Source: Irpex lacteus
Taxonomy: Eukaryota > Basidiomycota > Agaricomycetes > Polyporales > Irpicaceae
Direction of reading: 5' to 3'
Assembly (NCBI GenBank): GCA_001986395.2
Contig: MQVO02000014.1
Span: forward strand, 744,001-808,000
DNA length: 64,000 bases
How positions within the stretch are numbered: the stretch's first letter is position 1; every line of letters begins with the position of its first letter. Below, one piece after another: positions 11,366 to 23,620 of this stretch. The position numbers and the translations under genes are program-made. Under the pieces are notes generated by a model, which was not told the origin of the DNA, ran no database searches, and worked only from the letters and a program-made list of their open reading frames with translations.

Positions 11366-13019
11366 TTAGAACAGGAGTGATGCAGCGACGTCAATATTCC
11401 CACCCGCAGCGTCCAGCGTACTGATCGCCACTTCTCTCGACACTCCCAGCCCCATCAGCGTGCTGATAGCCTCTTCCGAATACCTCGACTGTACGGCGCT
11501 TGCACCAGCAGCAGGGGCACCTCTGCCTCTCCCAGGCTGAGGTGCCGCACCGAGCGTGCTACCCGACCCAGGGAACGAAGGTGCCTGAGAGGAACTTGAA
11601 GGGCCTGCGGTAGAGGATGAGGATCCGCCAGCGGCGGCTGAGGCAGCTTGAGCCATTTCTAGCTCTGCTTTCGCTTTGTCGGGGAGCTCGTGCTCGGCGA
11701 GGAAGTTGACTTCACGGCCTTGTATACGGAGGACGTTCTTCTCGAGGTCGATGCATGCTTGGTGGGCTTTGAGCATGTCGAGGCCGAATAGGAGGTCTAC
11801 GGATTTGCCCTATATAGAGACGAGTTAATGGTATTGTGGAAAGTATGTGAGCGCGGGCCGACCTCCATGATGGTGAATGCACAGGGAAGGAAGAGGTCCG
11901 CGAGTTTGAGCTGGGCGCTGTGCACTCTGCCGAGGATCTTGGCTGTACCTACACCCATTGCTGTACCGGCGAATCGTGTATCCAACAATCGCATGATCCT
12001 GCACACATGTTTTCAATCAACCATGCACCCCACAACTTCTATAGATACTTACCCGCAGGCCTCTGCGCATTCCGGGCTCACTTCATTATAAGTTAGTTTG
12101 ATTGGTTGGCGGGTGGCCCAAGGATAAAGCACATACTGATCGTAGCTTGGGCACCACTGTCGACGAATGCCTTCACAGGATGACCATTTACTTCCACGTT
12201 TACACTCATAATCAGACAGTACGTCAGTAACTCCGCAAGGTCGTGTGAAGCATGGAACTCACTAAAGCATGGTCACACGGCCAAACGCCTCAGGCGAATA
12301 TTCAAGCGCATGCTCGAGATTCTCCATCACAGCCTGTTGTCGTATGGCCTCTTCGATCCGTTTTTGAGCCTCGATATCGTATGGGTTGTCGTTGAGAGTT
12401 GCGAGCTCTTGTTCGGCTTCGTTTTGTCTAGCACGCGTTTGTCGGAGGAGCTCAGCGAAACGAGCAGGATCTGATCGTGCTGCATTGGCGAGTTCTGGTT
12501 GTGCCTAGTAGTACGATAGTATGCCAATAAGTTGGCTGAATAGTTCTGTGGCAAAGAACTTACACGTTGTAATTGAGACATGAGATTAGGATCCCCGAGC
12601 AACTGTAAGCGCATCATCTCCGAGTCTTGCTCCATTGTTCTACACAGTGGCCAACGTTCAGTACACATTCAGAGAAATATCGCGACAATGGTCACGCACC
12701 TATCCGTCCCAGCAACAGGCACCTTCCTACGAAGTAACAGCAGTGCGTGCTCGCCGATGCCACAAGCTCTCATTGTAGCCTTCGGGTCTGTTAGTTGGCG
12801 GCCCTCAAAGGAGATGATCTGCTCGTTGACCGGGACACCCGACTACACGTTATATCCCATACTTGTGAGTACGATGATCTAGAAACAGAACAGAAGAGCT
12901 CAAGATCAGCCTTGACGTACTTCTGCTTCGAGTAGGGCCATGACGTTCTCCAGTTCCATATTTGGGTCTATCTCGACGACGAACGACTGTCCGAGGTCGT
13001 TTACGAACGTGAGCTCCAT
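11366..13019 (-). CDS. DDI1: DDI1-type ubiquitin receptor with retroviral-like aspartic protease domain
   Basis: A proteasomal shuttle and ubiquitin-directed aspartic protease. All three parts are present: an N-terminal ubiquitin-like domain ([39 protein letters not shown]), a central protease domain, and a C-terminal UBA ([20 protein letters not shown], then [12 protein letters not shown]). The protease keeps its catalytic motif [13 protein letters not shown] (about 12140-12180) and the downstream [20 protein letters not shown]. At least six exons are needed; splice sites keep the frame throughout. The linker before the UBA is rich in Ser, Gly and Ala. The start at 13019 begins directly with the ubiquitin-like fold. 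The stop is TAA at 11368-11366. It lies tail-to-tail with SPT3, 264 bp apart. Confidence 0.93.
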
Positions 13020-13516
13020 ATTCCAAGCAGTGTTTAATAGTCAGCAAGTGAGATGATTTGGAGAGAAGGAGGTGAGTAAATGGGTGTGGACGTCGATGGT
13101 CAAGAATTGTTGGGGTCCGGACCGCTCGAGTTATGGGCGACTTATGTACTTTGGCAGACATGAGGCTTGCGTGTACCTGGTACGCGTAACACAGTGCTGT
13201 TGTAGTCGGGTATTCGGGAAATATGAAACGTATAAACGCAGATAGAATGTGCTGGAAGAGACTCGGACGTGGACGTAGCAAGCGCAGTAGCAGAGAGCAG
13301 TCGCGTCGAAAGGCGCGTTCATTTGTAAAGCAGCAAACATACGCGATCAAATGAGATCTAGCACCGAGATACAACACGACTATGTATAGCAGCCTATACC
13401 ACTTTGACTACACAACGTTATCGAGGCCGTCTCCCAGCAAGGTTGCTTCTAGCATAACTTGATCTGTGGATCTGGTAGTCAGATACACCATATCTTTTGA
13501 AAGCCGGATCCATTAC

Positions 13517-14941
13517 TCACACTCGTGATCCACCCCGGGAATCAAGAGCACTTGCACTGGTATCTAAACCAGAGAGGCTGGCATCTGTTGAACAATGAGT
13601 TAAGCTTCGATGAACTAGATGAGTTGGTAAGATGGGTGTACCACTAAAGTCACTAAAGCTCGACGCTGTGCTCCCCATCTCACTGCCAATATCACTGCGA
13701 ACTCTCCCACCAGCTCGTGTCCTTCCGACTGTTTGTTGCCGTGTACCCCAGGCCATGTTGTATGTAACAGCTGGAGGGCTCGCAGAGTTCCCGACAGGGC
13801 TGATGTGGCGCATCGGAGATGGTGATTGTGGCTGGCTGCGGGATTCGGGGGGAGGAGAAGGTATTGATGGAATCGATCCTTGGGGAGATCCCGTTGTACT
13901 CGACAAACTATGGTGGCTTGGTGTCTGGCTGAGGCTATACCGCCGGCTCATATGCAGCTGTTGATGTAGACTAGCAGAAGTCGAGGACATAGACAAAGGA
14001 CGTATGCGTCCGCGGTCACTGTCTCTGCGTTTGCCTTTGTCCTTGGGTGGAGACGAAACAAGCCCAAGTTGGTCTTTAGTTAACCGAAGGGTGAGATCCT
14101 TTAGCTTGCGTTCCAGTGCTGCCGCCTCTTCTAATCTCTTCTCTTCTTCCTGTTCTTTTCGTAGCTCCTCGTCATCTTCTGAGCTATCCGCATCATCCGA
14201 CAATCGTGTCACTCGGGATGATGCAGGTGTAAAGGTGTGATGGGGAAAGTGTGAATGATGTCGCTTGGTACCTTGTAGTGTCGCAACAGATGAGGTGGTT
14301 GCTCTTAAAGGAGAGCTTAATGAACGGGCAGTAAGGGAGTTGAGCCGCGTGCGTATAGCCAATGGTCGCGCGGTACTGGATACGCCATCTGCAAATTTGA
14401 GAGAATCTCGCCTTCCGGTACCAGGTTTATCAGAGGCAGCAGTTCTTGGAAAGTACTCTCCTGAAGGTGAAGGGAAAGCTTGTGCTTGAGTGGTTGCAGA
14501 GTTGGGTGGTCCCTGACTGGGCCCAGCTGGACTCGTAGGGGACAGAACTGTTAGATTGGAGGAAGTATGAATTCCTTGTAAACCGCGTAGATCCTCTTCA
14601 TATCTTGCTTGAGCACGATAGAGAAGATACGGCAGAGGCACCTGCAGATGGCTCGCTAGGCCCTTCCCTGTTTCCAAGTTGATGTCAACTGTAAGTAGCT
14701 TTATTGCCAGACTCACAGTCTGTACCAGCCCCCTCTACCACGCGTGACTTTGCGATAACCTCCCATAGTATTTGCTCCTTCTCAGAGTTCCACTCTACCT
14801 GCACGTCCCCTCGCAATAAGAGCAGGAACTAGGAGCGATGGCGTAGAAGTTACCCACTCGAGGAGGGTCAGGGCGCGACTCTTCAGGTCGGTTGTAAGGC
14901 AAGCGGACGACGACACGGAAGTTAGGCTGGGAGTTGGCCAT
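13517..14941 (-). CDS. ATG29: Autophagy-related protein 29 (ATG29)
   Basis: A subunit of the Atg17-Atg31-Atg29 scaffold that organises the phagophore assembly site on starvation. The N-terminal exon gives MANSQPNFRVVVRLPYNRPE, then after a ~60-nt intron EWNSEKEQILWEVIAKSR, and in the third exon LASHLQVPLPYLLYRAQARY; this VRLPxxRP, W-E-IL-W, QVPLPYLLYRA order is the Atg29 domain. The remaining ~350 residues are low-complexity Ser/Pro-rich with one acidic coiled stretch (EDDEELRKEQEEEKRLEEAA) and a conserved-looking end SSFSDFSDASLSGLDTSASA that appears only after removing a final intron (about 13580-13640). About 440 residues. Yeast Atg29 is shorter; long tails are usual in filamentous fungi. 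Confidence 0.88.
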
Positions 14942-15110
14942 TGTCAGATATATTGCTTCGTGCACTATCGTTTCTACTGGGTAGGTTGTGGTTGACAGAC
15001 TCCGGAGTGGGTGTAGCGGAACAACGGAGAGATGCAAGCGCCTACTCCCTCTTGCTTTCTCCTCTCATCACCAACTTTTATTTCTCAAAGTTCATGTTCG
15101 GTCGGTAACA
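14942..15110. promoter_or_regulatory. Bidirectional promoter of ATG29 and YIH1
   Basis: Only 169 bp separate the start codons of ATG29 (-) and the Yih1-like gene (+), so both must be driven from this segment. It includes pyrimidine-rich stretches before 15111. No TATA box stands out. Confidence 0.6.
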
Positions 15111-16477
15111 ATGTCGAAAGCAAGATACTCGTCACCACAGGCGACCGACAGCCAGATGGGCGACATCAATGAGCTGATAGCTGAGCTCTCGGTTGATCCA
15201 GAACGTGAAGCCATTGCTTCTGAACTGGGGGGTGCGACATGTCTTTCGCGTTGGACGCGTTGAAGCACTGCGCCTCTCATGCGTTGTTCTATCTCTTCTG
15301 TGGGGACCCGCAGTATTGCAGTCTATCTACGGCGAAGACGCTATCAAGCTCTTTCACCCTAATGGTGACACTTCGCCCTCGAACAAAATACGATACGAGG
15401 TTACCCTCAGGTCAGTTGTGAAATCGATCAAGGGCACGATAATTATCTAACACGATGATACTACCAGCTTGGATACCGATGATGAAGATACGAAATGTAC
15501 CGTGCTCGTATCTTTACCGATGACCTATCCGGCGTCATCGCCTCCTCAGCTACAGCTTCTTTCCCGTTATATAGGAGCTTTCGGCGTGGACTCTGCGCTC
15601 TGGGGTGCGGTCCTGCGAACGTTCATATCTGCCGAAGGTGTGGAGTGGGTTGCCGATAGTGTGTGTGTATTTGACGGGCTGGAATGGGTCAAGGAACGGT
15701 GCACGGCTTGGTACGGCGCAAAGAAAAGCGAGAAGTTGGCAGGCGAGCTGTTGCGGGAAGATGAACGACATCTTGCGGCTGCCAACATTGAGGAAGGGAA
15801 GAACAAAAAAGTGTCGGAACTGAATGACGATCATCATGAAGAACAGGTGTCACCGGTGCCAGCTGCCATACCTGAAGGCATCCAGATCATAGAGGCCGAA
15901 CCGATCACTGACCGTAAAAGTGCATTCGTGGGCCGCGCATGTCGTATCACGGACCCCTCGCAAGTGAGAGGCTCTGAATTCTCATGTTTCGTGCGAAAGC
16001 TGACCCTTATACGCTAGGTTCCTCTTGTCCTGGCGCATTTGATGTCAGACAGACGTATAGCACGAGCTGCCCATCCTATTATCAACGCCTGGCGTTGCCA
16101 GGTTGGTAATACGCTTCATCAAGGTACTTCACTTTCGCCCATCTTTTCGGAAACTGTTTAATGACCCTGCGTTGTAGATAATGATGACGATGGTGAAACT
16201 GCTGCAGGCGGCCGCCTCGCTCATCTTTTACAGATTCTGGTGAGGCTATCGCGTGACTGATTTCTTACCACCATTGACATATTATCTTCCATTGCTTTAG
16301 GAAGTCAACAACGTGCTTGTTGTCGTCACACGATACTTTGGCGGTATCCATCTCGGGCCCGATCGGTTCAAACACATCAACCAGGCAGCACGAAACGCTC
16401 TGGAGTTAGGAGGGTTCTTAGACGTACCTGAGAGCACAGCCGGCAAGAAGGGCCACGCTCGAGGGAGAAAACGCTAA
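15111..16477 (+). CDS. YIH1: Yih1/IMPACT-family regulator of GCN2
   Basis: Members of this family bind GCN1 through an N-terminal RWD domain and dampen GCN2 activation, tuning the amino-acid starvation response. Six exons (15111-15231, 15314-15410, 15468-15963, 16018-16123, 16178-16239, 16301-16477) join to 352 residues. The RWD part contains LQSIYGEDAIKLFHPN, LVSLPMTYPASSPPQLQLLS and WGAVLRTFISAEGVEWVADS. The IMPACT/UPF0029 domain follows: ITDRKSAFVGRACRI, RIARAAHPIINAWR, DDDGETAAGGRLAHLLQI and NNVLVVVTRYFGGIHLGPDR, the last being the family signature. It ends in a basic tail. It is divergent from ATG29. Confidence 0.93.
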
Positions 16478-17060
16478 CGATTATTACTATCACGCCACAT
16501 GACTTCCTTATACGGGTCGTTTAATGCAGATCATCCGTAGCAATGCTGAAATCTGACATCCAAGCCCATCTATCTCTCAGGTTGCAGCTGGTCGTCACAA
16601 ACCCAACCGGAGGTATGCTTCCCTGCAGCCGTTGGAGCCAGCTGGTAGTAATCCATCGGTCGAAACCGGGCGGCTCGCCCACAAAACTCTAAGCTACGAT
16701 ACGGCTTTGGTGGATCTGTTGGTGGTCGTGACGATCACCACACACCTGCTTCACCAAACGCACTTAGTATGATGATACGGCGTTTACTGGTCGCTTCGCT
16801 CATAGGAAATGTGCGAACGAAGTGAGCCCAGACGACCGTTGATGTCTTGCCATCAAATCATCAGTGCCGGAGGTGTTAGATGTCCCGTAGCCCGTATCCC
16901 TGGTACTGAGCCGTTTCTAGCATAGCTCATCCAGTCGCAGCATACATATACACAGCTACACCACGTTAATCTCGACATGCCCGACTGGACTCAGTCGCCA
17001 GCTACTTGACATCCTATACTGACGCTAGACCCCGGTGGTCTTTAATTTTACCATACTCTT
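16478..17060. other. Intergenic region
   Basis: About 580 bp, downstream of YIH1 and upstream of the membrane-protein gene. No supported feature. Confidence 0.4.
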
Positions 17061-17804
17061 ATGTCGTCTAATAGCAGTGGTCCTTTTGTTTTTGACATAG
17101 ATGACACCGATCCTAGGCTCCAGTACTCTGGGGAGTGGTTCACTGGAGGTAAAGAGGAGGAATACCATAACACCACCCATGGGACGTCAGTCCCTGGTTC
17201 TGCGGTGACTTTCTCCTTCAACGGTATGTCCGCCTGCTATATTATTTCATTCCGTTCTAATTCCTAATGCAAATGTTGTATAGGCACATTTGTGTCTGCC
17301 TCCTTCACCGTGGACGAAAATGGCGTTCAGTGCGCATATTCGCTGGATGGCCAAGACTTGGTCGCCACTAATCAGTCAGGGTTTTCACCTCCGTCGTCCC
17401 GGTTCCCTCTTATTACGGTGTCAGACCTCGATGACAAAGACCATAATCTCACAATAATATCCCAAGTTGCACCAGGACAAACGCTGTGGCTCGACTCCCT
17501 CTCTTTTACTGGCCACAGCTTGCCACCGGTACCGCCGTCCAGCTCACCAGTTGTACTCTCAAATTCGACGACACCGTCTCGCCACGGCATATCGCCTGGC
17601 GTCATTGTGGCTATTGTGCTTGGCGCCCTCTTCGGTGTGGCCATACTAGCATTCATGATATTCTATGCATCTCGCCGGTGGCACCGCCTAAGAATTGCTC
17701 GACCTCAACAGGATCTATCGTCAAAGGAAAGAGCATTTGAGATTACGCCGTCCGGGGCAGGTGAGTTCCCTAACTTGCCTAAGCTCGTCATCGCAGTGGT
17801 TTAA
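17061..17804 (+). CDS. Single-pass membrane protein, uncharacterised basidiomycete type
   Basis: I recognise the general architecture but not a named family. Two exons (intron about 17224-17283) encode an N-terminal ectodomain-like part with several N-glycosylation sequons (NSSG, NTTH, NQSG), a Ser/Pro stalk (PPVPPSSSPVVLSNSTTPS) and one strong membrane helix (GVIVAIVLGALFGVAILAFM), followed by a basic juxtamembrane stretch RRWHRLR. The ectodomain pattern IDDTDPRLQYSGEW, GSAVTFSFNGTFVSASF and WLDSLSFTG resembles the beta-sandwich modules common in agaricomycete surface proteins. There is no cleavable signal peptide, so topology is inferred. The end is open to two readings: straight to TAA at 17802, or splicing at about 17761, which gives almost the same length. 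The cytosolic tail is short. Confidence 0.7.
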
Positions 17805-18614
17805 ACCCGTTGTTGCCGTTGTAGAACAGTCGCGGCCACGAGTTGTGGATGCGATTGCGGTGAAAATCGCTGCTGGCTCTCGTAATGGCCGATCCGCTCC
17901 ATCTCACGGAACGACTCTACCATCGTCTGTTTTCTCATCAGTCATATTTAATACTGCGTATAGCAGCAGCAATAGCAGCCGTGGACCGCTATCTGCATAG
18001 ATTATATAGATTAACCACGGTTTTCGGTGTTCGGCCTGTTCGAAGACAGATGTATCATTCTCTTACCTAGCTTACTGGTGTCTCTTTAAGATCTGCGATC
18101 ACTACTTCACGGACAAACTATGTATAGCACATTCATTTTGGACATTATGTATTGTAGTTTTGCTCTTTCTTCCATCTTGGGACTATACAAGGACAATGTT
18201 CTGGATTCCCGTCATGCGCCTACCTCAATGTTGGCAACAATCCTCCTTTCCATCTCTATGCAGCTGGAATACACAAGTCTAGAAGCTACATTTCCTTGGG
18301 CATTTTCCTATCTTCTCCAGTCGCAGACCAAATTGTTTATCTCGACGGCCGATACAGCCGTAAGCCAAGCGGAGAGATAGAGTACAAGATGAAGTCATAT
18401 CGAACCGGAACGCCGCCCCTGGCTGGACTATAATACCGCGACGGTGAGATAGCCCATGACCACCACCACCACACGCACTCAGTGCACAACTCCCACCATC
18501 GCCTCCACTCCAGTGTTGTGCACTCACACTGGTGGCATCTGGACGACGTGATCTTCTCATACATACAAGTGGAGCTGATACGACTGTGGCGCAATGAGCT
18601 CTTCAACGGTGGGC
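17805..18614. other. Intergenic region
   Basis: About 810 bp between the membrane protein and the SSADH gene. It holds short chance frames on both strands and nothing I can assign. Confidence 0.4.
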
Positions 18615-20977
18615 ATGAAACTGGTATCTTCGACGCTTAGGACGGCGCAACGAAGCAGCAAGGGAAATCTGCCATTGTTGAGGAACAGACTTGCATTGTA
18701 TAGGATGGCCAGCACGTCTACTGTGAGTACCATCTGTATTTCGCGCCTTTCGGACTCTCACGGGAATGATTGACAGTGGGGTCTCAAAGACGCGTCGTTG
18801 ATTCACAGTCAAGGATTCATTGATGGAAAATGGGTCGATGCCAAGGAGGGTGGAAAGTTCACGGTGACCAGTGCGTGTGTTGTGGACCATTAAAACGATG
18901 CACTGTTAAGCACTCGTTATACGCATTGCAGACCCTTCTACAGCGGAAGAGCTTGGCAGTATCCCAGACATGGGCCTGGAGGAAACTAAAGAGGCTATCG
19001 CTGCGGCAAGCAAGGCTTTCAAAAGCTGGAGTAAGAAGACAGCAAAGGTATGTTTGCATCATGGTTGCAGTGCGCTGTCTAATGGCCCTAATCCGCGTGT
19101 AGGAGCGCCATGACCTGCTCATGAAGTTCTATGCTTTGATGAAGGAGCATGAGGATGATTTGGCTCGGTTGATTGTAAGCATTGTTCATACGTCGCGGAA
19201 GTCATATATCTTGACTATGAGTTCTCTACAGACACTTGAGAATGGAAAGCCACTCAAAGAAGCCAAAGGAGAGCAAACGTACAGTGCATCATTCATTGAG
19301 GTGTGTAGAAACGTTAACTGCAGTGAGTCAGAGAATATGATAGCTGATTCATGTACAGTGGTTCGGTATGTTCTCTCCTTTTAAAACGGCGGCTTGTTCT
19401 GACTACGTCCATAGCTGAGGAGGCTGTGCGAACATATGGAGGTATGGGCTGTTTGTTTCGTACTTGAGTGCTGTTGATGAACCTATTCTTAGAGGTCATA
19501 CCTTGTCCACTTCCCGGTACTCGTAATGTCGTCATTAAACAGCCGATCGGTACGTCAATGGTCAGTATGGGTGTCTTCCCATGACTCAAACGTTTCTTCC
19601 AGGTGTTGTGTTAGTTCCATATTCATCCATTCAGTGGATTTCAACCGTGCTCATGTGCTTCCGTTCAGATCGATATTGACTCCATGGAACTTTCCTTCTG
19701 CAATGATTACGCGCAAACTCGGTGCTGCTCTCGCTGCAGGGTGTACAGCAGTGATTAAGCCCCCGGCTGAAACGCCTTACACATCTCTTGCGCTTGCCGA
19801 GGTCCGTGGTGTTCTAACTTCCAGCGTAACTTCCAGTTTACTCGTTACTCAATTATGCACAGCTTGCTACACGCGCGGGTATCCCACCGGGTGTGATAAA
19901 TGTCGTCACCACCAATGTGAATATTGCAGACGTCGGCCGGGAGTTGTGTGAGAATGTCGCTATTAAGAAGGTTTCGTTCACGGGCAGCACGAACGTTGCG
20001 AAGCTGCTGTACAAATATGCCGCGGGAACCATGAAGAAGTATGATGTGCTTCGTTTTTCGGCGACTCAGTTCTGACGGGAGCAATATCAGGGTGTCGATT
20101 GAGGCCGGCGGTAATGCCCCCTTCATCGTCTTCGATGATGCCGACATAGATGCTGCAGTTGAAGGTACACCGCAATCTTCGAATCGTCTTGCGCGTCTCG
20201 CTGAGCTTCATTTTCTTATTCTTAATCAGGGGCTCTTGCATGCAAATTCAGAGGCTCCGGACAGACGTGTGTCTGTGCGAACCGGATCTATGTCCAGTCA
20301 TCTATATACGCGGAATTCGCTTCCCGACTGGCAGAGAAGGTGGCAGCGTTCAAAGTAGGCGACGGCTTTGACGAGCAAACGTACGTACAACGTTTTCCCG
20401 TCCATTCTTCGCGTGTTCTTTCCCTGACTGGCCGTATCCGAATGTACAGCACCCACGGACCCCTCATCCACGAGCGTGCCGTCGAGAAGGTGCAGACACA
20501 TGTTGACGACGCGGTGAAGCGCGGTGCGCAGCTTCTCCACGGCGGTAAGCGTCTTGACGGTAAAGGGTCTTTCTTCGCCCCTACAATCTTGGCGGATGTG
20601 CCCACGGACGCGCTCGTGTCCCAGGAGGAGACCTTCGGGCCACTCGCTGCGTTGACCAAATTCGAGACCGAGGAGGAAGTTATCAAGTTGGCAAATAACA
20701 CCCCGGTTGGTCTGGCAGGATATTTCTATTCTAGAGATGTTGGCAGGGTATGGCGGGTGGCAGAGGCACTTGAAGTGGGTATGGTTGGTACGAACACCGG
20801 TGCCATCAGCCAAGCTGTGATACCATTTGGTGGTGTCAAGGAGAGTGGTTTAGGTGAGCTCAGTCTGGGTATTATTGTCCCGATATTTGTTGACATAAGT
20901 TTGTTGTAGGCCGGGAAGGGAGCCACGGCATCGAAGAGTATATGAATGTCAAGTATATCGCATTCGGCGGTTTGTAA
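18615..20977 (+). CDS. Succinate-semialdehyde dehydrogenase (aldehyde dehydrogenase family)
   Basis: Oxidises succinate semialdehyde to succinate with NAD(P), the last step of GABA catabolism. A heavily split gene (about 12 exons) whose spliced product shows [18 protein letters not shown], then [90 protein letters not shown], the catalytic-glutamate region [19 protein letters not shown], and the nucleophile [15 protein letters not shown]. The C-terminal part reads [34 protein letters not shown] and [17 protein letters not shown], typical of SSADH (gabD/UGA2) rather than generic ALDH. The start at 18615 gives a basic, Leu/Arg-rich N-terminus that could target mitochondria; a second Met (MASTST, near 18702) would give a cytosolic form. 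One usual LELGG is SIEAGG here, a mild change. Exon edges are by eye. Confidence 0.88.
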
Positions 20978-22636
20978 GATCAGGCACGATATAGTCGGAA
21001 ATATGCGTCAAGTTCAATGCTACCAATGCTATGCAATCGATGAAAGTTGCTACGAAGTGATCAGAGAGCACAAGCTATCACATGTGTATGGAATGGCACA
21101 TACAGAAAAGTCCAGTTTTCTGTTGCGATAGTGCAGTAGCTAACCGAAGATGAGTTCAAAGGATGGATAATTACTGACTATTACAAGGCAAATATGCTGC
21201 GCACAGCAGTCACGAACCGAAAGCATCACAAATGCAGATATTATGGATCGAAACTACGGGTACATCATACGTTGGCAATTTATAATGTGAGTGACATCAT
21301 ACCGATTGTGCCAGTACTTATTGTTGACTGTGCCGCTGTGATTTGTGTGATAGTGGCGAAGTGCACCGCTCTTGCACTCCGAGAGCAGTTGTGCTGTATG
21401 TTCCACGCCTTCCATATCGGAACTCATGTTCAAGTCCAGGAATTCGGACAAGCCGATTACACATATGCAAATCCGACCGGGGCTGTCCTAGTGCCCTCAT
21501 GAGTCGCCACCCGTAGGCTTCCTCCGCAGGCTGAGCCACTCGTTGGACTCATGAGACTGCGCCCTGACTGGTCCTCCATTCGTCTTTGGTATGCGTTTAA
21601 CGTCACCATAATTTGCCGCTATTGACTCACTCGAGGCCATATTCTTCAGCCGATCTCCCATGTTCGATTGCACAGAGAACCAGTTGGAATCGTACAGCGC
21701 TTGGTTACGCCCGATGTCGGAATTGCACAGAGGTACAGTATGTGTGTACCCTTGTTTTCTCGAAGCCAAAAGCACAGCTCATTCCAGGAGTGCATCTAGA
21801 ATCGCTGTTTAGTCTACTCCTTCTGGGCTGCAATGCATAAGCGGTGAAGGTGGAGGCCCGACCATGCATAGCCGGAAGGGCGGGAGGCTGTGCACCGCCA
21901 ATCTGTCATCACTGCGTCACGACAGTACCAGTCGACAGTCTCGACTCTGTAGCATCGACATCACTGCCGTGGATACCATGTTAGCTCCTTGATCGACGGC
22001 GCGCCCAATGGTTGCTGGGAGCATCGTCTCTAAGCTGTACATATTGAATCTTCTTTGCACAGCGCTCATACGTATGACTAGCCAGAGCAGAGTATATGCC
22101 GGTGAGTCGGTTTTGCAGAATTTGGCGTACAATGTGAATGGCTAATATCCAGGGAGTCTGTGCAGGTAGATGCACTGCTCATGAGCAATCCAAGCAAGCG
22201 TCGCTCCGGATCCAGTTCAAGGCACCCTTGACACAGGCGCTTAATCTTATCACGAATAAATCACTCTCAGTCTGCCTCGTGTTGAGCGTAGCGCTGATAT
22301 CGGTGGCGGACTTGCGATAGTATGCATCAATTACCCACACCATGATCGAGGACATAAAACGATGTCCATCTTCTAGCAGGCTCGTAGATCTTCTTCCTCC
22401 TCCTCACAGTCCTCCACTCATCGCCCATATTACCCCAGTGCTGTAAACCGGATACCCTGCAAGTTTTCCGCGTGGAAGTACGCCTGAGCTACCAAACACG
22501 TCAATATCTCCTCAAGTGGTCTTCAGCGGAACCGCGCTTTGAGGCTGTGTGCATTGTCTGTTCCTTTATAAGGTCGGCTCGCAGAAGCTCACTCACTTCA
22601 CTATACCCGCTTACAACACCTACAGCCATACTCACG
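20978..22636. other. Gene-poor 1.66-kb interval
   Basis: No family is recognisable. A minus-strand open stretch (21497-21775) with RLKNMASSESIAANYGDVKR might be an exon of a small unknown gene, but I find no partner exons. The last ~250 bp carry the promoter of the next gene. Confidence 0.35.
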
Positions 22637-23620
22637 ATGGCCTACGTCTACCCTCAATTCGGCTACACGCCATACTTGTGGCCTTATTATCAACCGCAAA
22701 ACACCACCCCATTCATTCCTCCTTCGGTACCCCTTCCCCCATCGCCAAACGCGAGTGCAGGTACTCGGCGTGTACACTTTGAGGATGAAGAGGATTATCG
22801 TCCCTTCCGAGCCCGCGCACCATCATTCTCCTCCGGCATGGTCGGTACTGCACCCCCACCTAACCCTGCACCATTTCCGTCACCTCCGTTCGTATATACC
22901 CCACTACCCTCAGTTGTACCACTTGGACCTGCTCAGCCACCTCAAGGATATACCCACCAAAGGCGACGGTCGGACAGTATGCTTCCGGCATTTGCTGTTC
23001 CGGCTTGGGTTTTCTGTCCTCCACCTCAGGCACCTGCTCCTCCACCCAGTCCTTCCCCTCAACTCAACCCTCTCTTGAACGCGGAGTACCCTCACAACTG
23101 TCTGCTTCTCTTTGATCTTTCGCTCAATCACTACGACCCTCAGCGGATCTCTCAGCCTGGCGCAAAACATGGAACACCACTGTCACGAGACGAAATGACC
23201 CAGCTTGCGTGCTGGCCAGGGGTCACTCGAATGGTCATCACATGCGATGATGTTCCTGACTGGAAAGTTACGCTCGAACCTTTCCATGAACGGCCCTCAA
23301 ACAACGGGTACCTTACCGTTCCTGCAGATGATATCAACAAGCCTATCACCGTCAACGACGTCTTGTTCGCTATCCACAAGATGTTCCAGCGACAAATTAG
23401 ACATCGTGACTGGGTTGCATTGTCGGACAGCAAGGCCACTGCCATTGCCCGTGCCTATACACGACGTTGCAGGACGTTCCCGTCTACTCAAGCCTTTGAG
23501 GAGAGCCAGGGTGTCAGGAGGGTTGATTACCTGGAAGATCGTTATATGTTCAAGGGACTTGTCCGTCAACGTGGAGAACGAGGTTTCGAGAACCTGAGGC
23601 TGCTTGTTGGAAAGCGGTGA
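22637..23620 (+). CDS. DUF6699-type protein, function unknown
   Basis: An intronless 327-residue frame from ATG 22637 to TGA 23620. The first ~150 residues are Pro/Tyr-rich and disordered (MAYVYPQFGYTPYLWPYYQP; repeated PPP and PSP). The folded part begins NPLLNAEYPHNCLLLFDLSL and continues CWPGVTRMVITCDDVPDWKV, YLTVPADDINKPITVNDVLF and DYLEDRYMFKGLVRQRGERG. This LLNxxxxxxLxFDL, tVxDVLxAIhxxF layout is typical of the DUF6699 domain, which is expanded in agaricomycetes and has no known function. The frame is open further upstream to 22472, but the first residues there look like 5' UTR. An intronless gene is unusual in this window. Confidence 0.75.
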   Translation: MAYVYPQFGYTPYLWPYYQPQNTTPFIPPSVPLPPSPNASAGTRRVHFEDEEDYRPFRARAPSFSSGMVGTAPPPNPAPFPSPPFVYTPLPSVVPLGPAQPPQGYTHQRRRSDSMLPAFAVPAWVFCPPPQAPAPPPSPSPQLNPLLNAEYPHNCLLLFDLSLNHYDPQRISQPGAKHGTPLSRDEMTQLACWPGVTRMVITCDDVPDWKVTLEPFHERPSNNGYLTVPADDINKPITVNDVLFAIHKMFQRQIRHRDWVALSDSKATAIARAYTRRCRTFPSTQAFEESQGVRRVDYLEDRYMFKGLVRQRGERGFENLRLLVGKR

